Assembly (NCBI RefSeq): GCF_027497235.1
Contig: NZ_CP114902.1
Location: 1,935,501 to 1,999,500 of the forward strand
Length of the DNA stretch: 64,000 nucleotides
Source: Micromonospora sp. WMMD1128
Lineage (GTDB): Bacteria; Actinomycetota; Actinomycetes; Mycobacteriales; Micromonosporaceae
Direction of reading: 5' to 3'
The notes under the pieces are model-generated. The model did not search any database and was not told the DNA's origin. It saw only the letters and a list, made by a program, of their open reading frames with translations. Below, piece by piece: positions 41,569 to 48,690 of the stretch (positions within the stretch are counted from its first letter, which is position 1; each line of letters begins with the position of its first letter). The position numbers were made by a program, and so were the translations under genes.

Positions 41569-42695
41569 CCGCCGTGACACCCGCGCCACCGAGCACCGCC
41601 GGCGCGCCGGCCCCGGCCGGGACCGCGCCTCCGGACCGGTCCGGTGGCCGGTCCCGGCTGCGCGCGGCGGCCGGGTTCGCGTTCGGCGCGGCGCTGCTGT
41701 TCGCCGTCGCGCCGTTGGCGCTGTCGGACTTCCGGCTGGCCCTGCTCGCCAAGTACCTCTGCGTCGCCATGGTGGCCGTCGGCATCGGCATCGCCTGGGG
41801 GCGCGGCGGCATGCTCACCCTCGGCCAGGGCGTCTTCTTCGGCCTGGGCGGCTACGCGATGGCCATGCACCTCAAGCTCGCCGACGCGGGTCCCGGTGGG
41901 ATGCCCGACTTCATGCAGTTGTACGGGCAGCTCGACGAACTGCCCGTCTGGTGGCGGCCGTTCGCCAGCCCGTGGTTCGCGCTGCCGGCCACGGTGCTGC
42001 TGCCGATGGCCGTCGCCTTCGGGCTCGGCTCGCTCGTGTTCCGCCGCCGGGTGCGGGGCGCGTACTTCGCCATCCTCAGCCAGGCTCTCGCCGCCGCCAT
42101 GGTGATCCTGCTGATCGGCCAGCAGGGGACCACCGGCGGCACCAACGGGCTCACCGACATCGAGGGCTTCTTCGGTTACGACCTGGACGACCCGGTCAAC
42201 CAGCGGATGGTCTACTTCATCATCGCCGGCGTCCTGCTCGCGCTGCTCGCGCTGACCCGCCAGCTCATCCACAGCCGCTACGGGGAACTGCTGGTGGCGG
42301 TGCGGGACAGCGAGGAGCGGGTCCGTTTCCTCGGCTACGACCCGGCGTCGGTCAAGCTCGTCGCCTACGTGGTGGCGGCGGGTACGGCGGGTCTCGCCGG
42401 CGCGCTGTTCGTGCCGGCGGTGGGCATCATCTCGCCCGCCCTCATCGGCATCGTCCCGTCGATCGAGTTCGTCATCGGGGTGGCGGTGGGCGGCCGGGCC
42501 ACGCTGCTCGGGCCGGTGCTCGGCGCGGTGGCGGTCGCCTGGGCGCGTACCGCCCTCTCCGAACGTTTCCCGGGCACCTGGACGTACCTCCAGGGTCTGC
42601 TCTTCGTGGTGGTGGTGGCGTTCCTTCCCGGCGGCCTGGCGTCGTTGTGGGCGCTGGCCCGTCGCCGCGCCCAGCGGACGGAGGTGCATCCATGA
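41565..42695 (+). CDS. urtC: Urea ABC transporter permease UrtC
   Basis: The 376-residue LivM-like permease has an extended Pro/Ala-rich cytosolic N-terminus (about 30 residues) before the first helix. Typical UrtC motifs are GRGGMLTLGQGVFFGLGGYAMAMHLKL, GTTGGTNGLTDIEGFFGYDL and AVRDSEERVRFLGYDP, the last being the ATPase-contact loop. Translationally coupled on both sides. Confidence 0.95.
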   Translation: MTAVTPAPPSTAGAPAPAGTAPPDRSGGRSRLRAAAGFAFGAALLFAVAPLALSDFRLALLAKYLCVAMVAVGIGIAWGRGGMLTLGQGVFFGLGGYAMAMHLKLADAGPGGMPDFMQLYGQLDELPVWWRPFASPWFALPATVLLPMAVAFGLGSLVFRRRVRGAYFAILSQALAAAMVILLIGQQGTTGGTNGLTDIEGFFGYDLDDPVNQRMVYFIIAGVLLALLALTRQLIHSRYGELLVAVRDSEERVRFLGYDPASVKLVAYVVAAGTAGLAGALFVPAVGIISPALIGIVPSIEFVIGVAVGGRATLLGPVLGAVAVAWARTALSERFPGTWTYLQGLLFVVVVAFLPGGLASLWALARRRAQRTEVHP

Positions 42696-43468
42696 GCGAC
42701 GACCGACTCGACGGGCTGTCCGTCCGTGACGTGCGGGTCAGCTTCGACGGCTTCACCGCCGTCGACGGCGTCTCGCTCGAGGTGCCCGCCGGTGACATCC
42801 GGTTCCTGATCGGACCGAACGGCGCCGGCAAGACCACCCTGGTCGACGCGATCACCGGTCTGGTGCGGGCCACCGGCTCGGTGTGCTTCGGCGACCAGGA
42901 GCTGCTGGGTCGCCCGGTGCACCGGATCAGCCGGCTGGGCATCGGCCGGACGTTCCAGACGTCGACGATCTTCGAGGAGCTGTCGGTCGTGCAGAACCTC
43001 GACATCGCGGCGGGCGCCCGCCGGAGCTGGGCCACCCTGGCCCGGCGCCGGCGGGGGATCCCCGACGAGGTGGCCGCCGCGCTGGCGACCATCGGGCTGA
43101 CCGGCCGGGCCGACCAACTCGCCGGCACCCTCGCGCACGGCCAGAAACAGTGGTTGGAGATCGGCATGCTGCTGGTGCAGGACGCGCGGCTGCTGCTGCT
43201 CGACGAGCCGGTCGCCGGGATGAGCCACGAGGAGCGCGACGCCACGGGCGCCCTGCTGGAGACGGTGAGCCGGGACCGCACGGTGGTGGTGATCGAGCAC
43301 GACATGGACTTCCTGCGTCGCTTCGCGCGCAGCGTCACCGTGCTGCACGCGGGGAAGGTGCTCAGCGAGGGCACGGTGGCGCAGGTCCAGGCGGACCCGC
43401 GCGTACAGGAGGTCTACCTTGGCCACCCGGTCGACGCCGGGTCGGTCCCCAGCGGTCTGGAGGCATGA
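42692..43468 (+). CDS. urtD: Urea ABC transporter ATP-binding protein UrtD
   Basis: The 258-residue LivG-type ATPase has Walker A GPNGAGKTT, a Q-loop in GRTFQT, Walker B LLLLDEPVAGM and the H-loop in VVIEHDM. The signature region reads LAHGQKQWLEIGM, the Q-variant (LxxGxKQ) usual in UrtD rather than LSGGQ. Start overlaps the urtC stop (ATGA). Confidence 0.95.
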   Translation: MSDDRLDGLSVRDVRVSFDGFTAVDGVSLEVPAGDIRFLIGPNGAGKTTLVDAITGLVRATGSVCFGDQELLGRPVHRISRLGIGRTFQTSTIFEELSVVQNLDIAAGARRSWATLARRRRGIPDEVAAALATIGLTGRADQLAGTLAHGQKQWLEIGMLLVQDARLLLLDEPVAGMSHEERDATGALLETVSRDRTVVVIEHDMDFLRRFARSVTVLHAGKVLSEGTVAQVQADPRVQEVYLGHPVDAGSVPSGLEA

Positions 43469-44160
43469 TGCTGACCCTGCGTGGGGTGCACGCCGGATAC
43501 GGGCGGTCCCGGGTGCTGCACGGCGTGGACCTCGCCGTCCCGCCCGACGGGGTGGCCGCGGTGCTCGGGCACAACGGCGCCGGTAAGAGCACCCTGCTGC
43601 GGGTCGCGGCGGGCCTGCTGCGCCCGACCGCCGGCACCGTCGAGCTGGACGGCGAGGACGTCACCCGGCTCGCGCCGCACGAGCGGGTGGCGCGCGGCAT
43701 GGCGTACGTTCCGCAGGGCCAGCAGTGCTTCCCGCACCTGACGGCGGCGGAGAACCTGCGCCTCGTCGCCGACGGCCGGCGCGACGGCGCGGTGGCGACG
43801 GCGGAGGTGCTGGACCTGTTCCCGGCGCTGCGTCCGTTGCTGCGGCGGCGGGCCGGGCTGCTCTCCGGTGGTCAGCGCCAGCAACTCGCCGTCGCCCGCG
43901 CGTTGATCACCCGGCCGCGGCTGCTCATGCTCGACGAGCCGACCGAGGGCATCCAGCCGTCGGTGGTCGCCGAGATCCAGGAGCGGATCGTCGAGCTGAC
44001 CCGGCAGTCCGGCTTCAGCGTGCTGCTCGTCGAGCAGCACCTCGGGTTCGCGCTGCGGGTGGCGAACCGCTACCACGTCCTCGAATCCGGCCGGGTCACC
44101 TCGCACGGCGACGGGGGAGTCACGGCGGAGCGGGAGGTGCGCGCGGCCCTCGCGGTCTGA
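43465..44160 (+). CDS. urtE: Urea ABC transporter ATP-binding protein UrtE
   Basis: The 231-residue LivF-type ATPase starts at ATG 43465 (ATGA overlap; a second ATG at 43468 is possible). Walker A GHNGAGKST, signature LLSGGQRQQLAVARAL, Walker B LLMLDEPTEGIQPSVV and H-loop VEQH are all present. TEGIQPSVV is characteristic of UrtE. It completes the transporter. Confidence 0.95.
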   Translation: MMLTLRGVHAGYGRSRVLHGVDLAVPPDGVAAVLGHNGAGKSTLLRVAAGLLRPTAGTVELDGEDVTRLAPHERVARGMAYVPQGQQCFPHLTAAENLRLVADGRRDGAVATAEVLDLFPALRPLLRRRAGLLSGGQRQQLAVARALITRPRLLMLDEPTEGIQPSVVAEIQERIVELTRQSGFSVLLVEQHLGFALRVANRYHVLESGRVTSHGDGGVTAEREVRAALAV

Positions 44161-44213
44161 CGATGAGCGCGGGCACCGTTCGGAGCGGCTGCCGTCCACC
44201 CTAGACTGCGCCG

Positions 44214-44744
44214 ATGGATGCTGAATTCGCCGCCAACGCCGCCGCCACCGCCGCGATCTTCGGAGTCTTCGGGATCGTCTGGTTCGGCTGGGCGCAGGAG
44301 GCGCCGCCCAGGGCGTGGCGCCCCTGGCTCGGCATCGGCTCGGTGCTGTCCCTGGTCGCCGCGATCATCGGCGGCATCGTCACGGCACGCACCTGGGACG
44401 AGGGCAACTCCGTGGACGAGCGGACGGGGCCGGTCTTCGGGGTGATCGTCCTGATCGAGGTGGTCCTCTGTGCCGCCGGCGCGATCTGGCTCCGGCGGAT
44501 CGGCCGCACGTCCCTGGTTCCGGTCTGGATCGCCCTGATCGTCGGCCTGCACTTCTTCCCCCTGGCGCCACTTCTGGACTATCCGGTCCTCGCGGTCTGG
44601 GCCGCGCTCGTCACCCTGGTCGCGCTCGTCAGCGTCCCCGTCGCCCGACGGTTCCACCTCACCCCCAGCGCCGTCGTCGGTGCCGGCACGGGCGTGGCTC
44701 TCCTGGCCGGAGCGGCGACCGCACTGGTGCACGCGCTCACGTAG
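44214..44744 (+). CDS. Small integral membrane protein, function unknown
   Basis: The 176-residue protein has five or six hydrophobic helices and an Asp/Glu-rich loop after the second helix (TWDEGNSVDERTG). It starts 53 bp after urtE. It resembles the generic small hypothetical membrane proteins common in actinobacteria. No motif gives a function. Confidence 0.75.
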   Translation: MDAEFAANAAATAAIFGVFGIVWFGWAQEAPPRAWRPWLGIGSVLSLVAAIIGGIVTARTWDEGNSVDERTGPVFGVIVLIEVVLCAAGAIWLRRIGRTSLVPVWIALIVGLHFFPLAPLLDYPVLAVWAALVTLVALVSVPVARRFHLTPSAVVGAGTGVALLAGAATALVHALT

Positions 44745-44745
44745 G

Positions 44746-44767
44746 TGCTCGCCGCGGATCGCGAGCA
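44746..44767 (+). terminator. Short hairpin after the membrane-protein gene
   Basis: The arms TGCTCGC (44746-44752) and GCGAGCA (44761-44767) form a perfect 7-bp stem with an 8-nt loop, starting 2 bp after the stop codon. No U-tract. The remaining bases to 44934 show only a GGGAGAA ribosome site before the next gene. Confidence 0.4.
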
Positions 44768-44934
44768 ATGACATCGACGTCCGTCTAATTCGTCGTTCCT
44801 CGCTCCATCTGACCGTCACCGCTCCCACCGGGCGTATCAGCCCCGCCGCGCCGCGCTCCTGAACAACGTCATCGCGTCGGCCGGGTAGGCGACAACGCCG
44901 GTCGGCGGTTTCTCGACGATGGGAGAAGCCTGTC

Positions 44935-45963
44935 ATGGGCAACGTAGGAAGACGCGTCCGCCGCTCGGCGCTGGCCGTGCTCACCGGCACGGCGCTGGCC
45001 GCCCTGCTGGCGGTCACCACGGCCGCCGCCGCGCCGGTCGTGGCGCGGCCGGACAATGCCGCGGCGGCCCGCACCGACGTCTACATCCGGGACGTCACCG
45101 CCGATGTCGGCGTCCAGCCCCACTCGCTCAACCCGCTGTGGGCCAGCCCCGACATCAAGGTCTGCCCGACCGCCGTCGAGTGTGCCGTCAGCCAGAACCC
45201 GATCGTCGGCGTCACCAACTACATCTTCGTCAAGCTGCGTAACCCCGGCCCGTACGGCACCGGCACCAGCGGCGGCGTGCTGCGGGTCTACCGGACGACG
45301 CCGGGTGGCGGTGCCGTCTGGCCGATGCACTGGACCCAGATCGGCGCGATGAACGTGACCGCCTTCGCCGGCACCACGACCGTGACGATCCCGTGGACCG
45401 GGGTGCCCGGGCCGGGCCACTTCTGCCTGCTGGCCAGGTGGGTGTCGGCCACCGATCCGATGACCTTCGAGGGCCCGGACATCGGCACCAACACCCGCAA
45501 CAACAACAACATCGCCTGGCGCAACGTCGACTCGGTGCGGCTCGTCGCGGGCGGGCCGGCGATCGTACGGCCGTTCGCCATCGGCAACTCGCTCAAGGTG
45601 GAGACCAAGAACGACCTGGTCTTCACGCAGCCGGGCGAGCCGATCCAGCGTGTCGGCGGCCGGGTCGTCGTCGACCTCGGGCCGACCCTGTTCGAGCGGT
45701 GGCAGGCCGGTGGCAAGGTCGGCACCGGCGTACGCGAGGTCGGCAAGAACCAGGTGGAGGTCGTCGAGCCGGCGAAGGCCAGCCTCGGCAACCTGGTGCT
45801 GAAACCGGGTGAGCGGGTCGAGTTCTCCCTCACCTTCGCGGCCGAGGCCGCCTCGGACAAGGAGTTCGCGCTCGACGTGACCCAGTTCGGCCCGGACACG
45901 AGCGGTGCGGAGCGGACCGACCTCGGTGGGGTGGAGTACCTGATCAGCGTCGGGCGGCAGTAG
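44935..45963 (+). CDS. Secreted protein, function unknown
   Basis: The 342-residue protein has a Sec signal peptide (VRRSALAVLTGTALAALLAVTTAAAA, cleavage near residue 33). The mature part is beta-rich with immunoglobulin/CARDB-like spacing (TDVYIRDVTADVGVQ, NYIFVKLRNPGPYGTG, GGVLRVYRTTPGGG, CLLARWVS) and a final adhesion-like strand block. There are four Cys in the mature chain. CARDB-like domains usually present surfaces for binding, so an extracellular binding role is plausible, but no partner is indicated. Confidence 0.75.
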   Translation: MGNVGRRVRRSALAVLTGTALAALLAVTTAAAAPVVARPDNAAAARTDVYIRDVTADVGVQPHSLNPLWASPDIKVCPTAVECAVSQNPIVGVTNYIFVKLRNPGPYGTGTSGGVLRVYRTTPGGGAVWPMHWTQIGAMNVTAFAGTTTVTIPWTGVPGPGHFCLLARWVSATDPMTFEGPDIGTNTRNNNNIAWRNVDSVRLVAGGPAIVRPFAIGNSLKVETKNDLVFTQPGEPIQRVGGRVVVDLGPTLFERWQAGGKVGTGVREVGKNQVEVVEPAKASLGNLVLKPGERVEFSLTFAAEAASDKEFALDVTQFGPDTSGAERTDLGGVEYLISVGRQ

Positions 45964-46016
45964 CCCGGCCAACAGCGGGGGTCGCGGGCCCGGGCAGCCC
46001 GCGGCCCCGTCGCCGG

Positions 46017-46051
46017 GCGCTCGCGGGACGGTCCGGGCGTCCCGCGAGCGC
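46017..46051. terminator. Bidirectional terminator hairpin
   Basis: A perfect 14-bp G/C-rich stem (GCGCTCGCGGGACG, 46017-46030, against CGTCCCGCGAGCGC, 46038-46051) with a 7-nt loop, between two convergent genes. A second, slightly imperfect hairpin lies just before it (about 45977-46008). Confidence 0.7.
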
Positions 46052-46073
46052 CGTCGTCCCGGCCGGCGGTGGG

Positions 46074-46544
46074 TCAGCGTAGCGAGACCCAGGTGGTGGC
46101 CACCGCGTAGCCGTCGGTGTGGGCGCGCAGCCGGACCGGGCCGGGCGGGGGCGCGCCGAGCGAGAAGAAGCCCACCGCGTCGACCGGCGCCTCCGCGTAC
46201 GTGCCCGAGGCGGTCTGCGCGGACACCCGCCCACCTCGGGGCGGGGAGAGTTGACCGACGATGCCGGCGTCGGTCACCTCGATCTCCAGCACCACCGCCG
46301 CACTGCGGAACGACAGCGTCCGCGTCGACCCGGCCGACCGGGTCAGCGCCGGCGCCGCGTCGCACGCCGAGTCGAACGTCAGCTCGGCGAGGGTCACCTC
46401 CGTGTCGACGCCCCGCCAGGCGAACGCCGCCAGTGCGGCGGTCAGGAACTCCTCCGGGACCGCCCCGACCTCCCGCAGCGCCGCACCCAGCTCGGCGGCC
46501 AGGGTTACGTCATCGGCCGGCGGCAACGGCTCCATCGCGTTCAC
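46074..46544 (-). CDS. Hypothetical protein coupled to the sigma factor gene
   Basis: The 156-residue protein starts at GTG 46544 (ATG 46535 also possible), overlapping the end of the sigma factor gene by about 35 bp. The N-terminal part is helical (VTLAAELGAALREVGAVPEEFLTAALAAFAW). The rest is beta-rich with WRGVD and RSAGSTRTLSFRSAAVVLEIEVTD strands. The shared transcript with the sigma factor suggests an anti-sigma, sensor or accessory function. No named family is recognised. Confidence 0.7.
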   Translation of the reverse strand: MNAMEPLPPADDVTLAAELGAALREVGAVPEEFLTAALAAFAWRGVDTEVTLAELTFDSACDAAPALTRSAGSTRTLSFRSAAVVLEIEVTDAGIVGQLSPPRGGRVSAQTASGTYAEAPVDAVGFFSLGAPPPGPVRLRAHTDGYAVATTWVSLR

Positions 46545-47205
46545 CTCCGTTCGTCCGGGTCGCGGCCGTCCCGAGGAACGGGGCGAGCGCCGGGCAGTCC
46601 CGTAGCCGGCGCAGGCATCTGGCCTGGGTCGGCCCGATGCTGCCGATCGGCATGCGCAACCGTTCGGCGATCTCCCGGTAGCTGGCCGGCGGGTCGGTGG
46701 TCAACAGGGCCAGCAGCTGCTGGCAGCGCGGCGGCAACTGCGCGAAGCCCTCCCGCAGCGCCTGCCGCCGCTCCGCGCGTAGCAGTTCCTCGTCGGGGGC
46801 CGCGACCTCCGCCGAGCGGGAGAAGCCATGGTAGGCGTCCAGCGCGTCGTCGTACGGGTCGAAGAGCTGGGTGCGGCGGCCGAGGCGGGACAGCCGGTAG
46901 CACTCGCGCCGGGCCGTGGTCGCCAGCCAGGAGGCGAGGGCCTGCGGGTCGCGTACCCGGCCCAGATGCTCGACGAGACGCAGCCACACGGTCTGGTTGA
47001 CGTCGGCGGCGTCGGCGCGGCTCAGGTCGTACGACCGGATCACCGAGTAGACGAGCGGGGTGTACCGGCGGACCAGCTCCACCCACGCCGACTCGTCCCC
47101 GCCCGCCGCGGCGGTGACCAGGTCGGTCGCGCTCGGGTCGGTCACGGCGACGCCGTCCGCCGGCTGGTGGGGCGCTGCTCCGTTGCTCACGGCCCGCCCG
47201 CTCAT
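46510..47205 (-). CDS. ECF-like RNA polymerase sigma factor
   Basis: The 231-residue start is ATG 47205, overlapping the stop of the upstream peptidase gene (ATGA). Sigma region 2 spans about residues 35-100 (YTPLVYSVIRSYDLSRADAADVNQTVWLRLVEHL, with RDPQALASWLATTARRECYRLSR). Region 4 spans about 150-205 (LPPRCQQLLALL, ASYREIAERLRMPIGSIGPTQARCLRRLR). It presumably directs transcription of the adjacent peptidase/CHAT module. Confidence 0.9.
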   Translation of the reverse strand: MSGRAVSNGAAPHQPADGVAVTDPSATDLVTAAAGGDESAWVELVRRYTPLVYSVIRSYDLSRADAADVNQTVWLRLVEHLGRVRDPQALASWLATTARRECYRLSRLGRRTQLFDPYDDALDAYHGFSRSAEVAAPDEELLRAERRQALREGFAQLPPRCQQLLALLTTDPPASYREIAERLRMPIGSIGPTQARCLRRLRDCPALAPFLGTAATRTNGGERDGAVAAGR

Positions 47206-48512
47206 CCGACGAGCACGCCGTAGTCGGGGTGCCAGCGCGGCGCCGCGAGCAGCGCCAGCCGGGCCGCGTCGGCGGTCAGGCCGCCGGCGGTCATCAGGGC
47301 GGCGAGCCGACCGGAGACGTGCGCCGTGGCGAACGAGGTGCCCGCCCAGGCGGCGAAGCCGTGGAACACCCGGGTCGGCCGGCCCGGCAGCGGCAACTGC
47401 CCCTCGACGTACGTGCTGTGGCGCTCGCCGACGGCGCAGACGTCGACCCATGGCCCGTAGCCGCTGTAGGTGGCCGGCACCACGCCACCGGAGCCCTGGC
47501 TGACCGCCGCCACCGCGACGACCCGGTCCAGCGCGGCGGGCCAGGTCGGCCGGCTGGTGCCGGCGTTGCCCGCCGCCGCGACCACGGCGCTCGTCCCGGG
47601 TAGCGCGGCCACGGCGTTGGCCAGAGGCAGCGACGGCTGGTCGTCCTGGGTGAACCCGCCCAGGGACAGGTTGACCACGGACACGGCCGGCGCGAGTCGG
47701 GCCATCGCGGCCACCACCGACGCCTCGTCGCCGAGGCCGGTGGCGGTCAGCGCCTGCTCCGGGTCGACCCGGACCCCCGGCGCGGCCTGCCGCACCACCC
47801 CGGCGACGAAGGTGCCGTGCCCGCCCTGCGGGGCGAGCACGTCGGTGTGCACGTAGAGCGGGTCCTCGTCGTCGACCTCCGGCAGGTACGCCCCGCCGAG
47901 CCACTGCGGGTGGTAGCTGCCGGCCTGCCGCCACATGCCGGTGTCGCAGACCCCGACGGTCACCCCGGCGCCCTCGCCCAGCCGGGCCGGGTCCGGCGGC
48001 GACAGCGCGGCGACCGTCGCGGGCGGGCCGCCCGGGTTGCCCATGATGTTGCCGAAGCCCAGCAGCACGTGGTGCGGCTGCACCTTCGGCACCGGCTGCC
48101 CCGGCCACTGCTGGGGGTCGCGCAGCTTGGTGACGATCGCGGGAACGTCGGTCTCCCGGTCGAAGAGCAGCCGGGTGACCCCGGCGAAGCCGCCGCCCCC
48201 GGCCACCGCCTGGCCGCGGGCGCGCAGCCAGGCGGTGACCCGCTGGGCGTCGGCGTCGGCGGCGAGCAACTGCCGTGGCCGGTAGAGGAACTCCCGGCCC
48301 GGCGTGGTGTGCCGGCGGACGTTCTTGTCGGCAGCCAGCGCCTCGTCGAAGGCGCGCTGGTAGGCGACGTCGTCCGCGCCCTCCGCGCGGGCCGGGGCCG
48401 CACGGGATGCGGTGGCGAACGACGCTGCGGCGGCCAGCGCGGCCGTGGCCAGCAGTCGCCGTCGGGACAGTTGGCCGGCCGGGGGCGGCTCGGCGGGACG
48501 GTCAGGCGACAC
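47202..48512 (-). CDS. Tat-exported S8 (subtilisin-like) serine peptidase
   Basis: I chose GTG 48512, giving 436 residues; GGAGG sits 5-6 nt upstream. A twin-arginine signal ([18 protein letters not shown]) is followed by a prodomain-like stretch. The catalytic triad is intact: D190 in VCDTG, H232 in GGHGTFVAG and S393 in AGTSFATAHVSG, with the oxyanion Asn in AAAGNAG. It is divergent from the CHAT gene and co-transcribed with the sigma factor, so a protease-sigma-CHAT pathway is likely. The substrate is unknown. Confidence 0.9.
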   Translation of the reverse strand: MSPDRPAEPPPAGQLSRRRLLATAALAAAASFATASRAAPARAEGADDVAYQRAFDEALAADKNVRRHTTPGREFLYRPRQLLAADADAQRVTAWLRARGQAVAGGGGFAGVTRLLFDRETDVPAIVTKLRDPQQWPGQPVPKVQPHHVLLGFGNIMGNPGGPPATVAALSPPDPARLGEGAGVTVGVCDTGMWRQAGSYHPQWLGGAYLPEVDDEDPLYVHTDVLAPQGGHGTFVAGVVRQAAPGVRVDPEQALTATGLGDEASVVAAMARLAPAVSVVNLSLGGFTQDDQPSLPLANAVAALPGTSAVVAAAGNAGTSRPTWPAALDRVVAVAAVSQGSGGVVPATYSGYGPWVDVCAVGERHSTYVEGQLPLPGRPTRVFHGFAAWAGTSFATAHVSGRLAALMTAGGLTADAARLALLAAPRWHPDYGVLVG

Positions 48513-48690
48513 GGGTCCTCCATGCGGTCGGCAGAAGCGCCCGCCACTGGCCGGCGTGGCCATGTTTCCCGGGTGTCGCCGATTCTTCCAAAGCATGGTC
48601 GTATGTCAATGACGTTAAGGGTTGGTGCGGATTCCCGACATGCCCCGAAGACATTGACGGCCGGGTACCGGTTCGGGGACTCTGTGGGGC

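Noticed and set aside
32726..44160. Urease and urea transporter as part of the ureido/carbamoyl biosynthetic cluster.
   Set aside because: A strong bidirectional hairpin and an unrelated convergent gene separate them, and a GlnR-like box points to ordinary nitrogen scavenging.
45977..46008. A separate terminator just before the one at 46017.
   Set aside because: The stem has a wobble pair and overlaps other G/C-rich pairings; kept only as a remark under the stronger hairpin.
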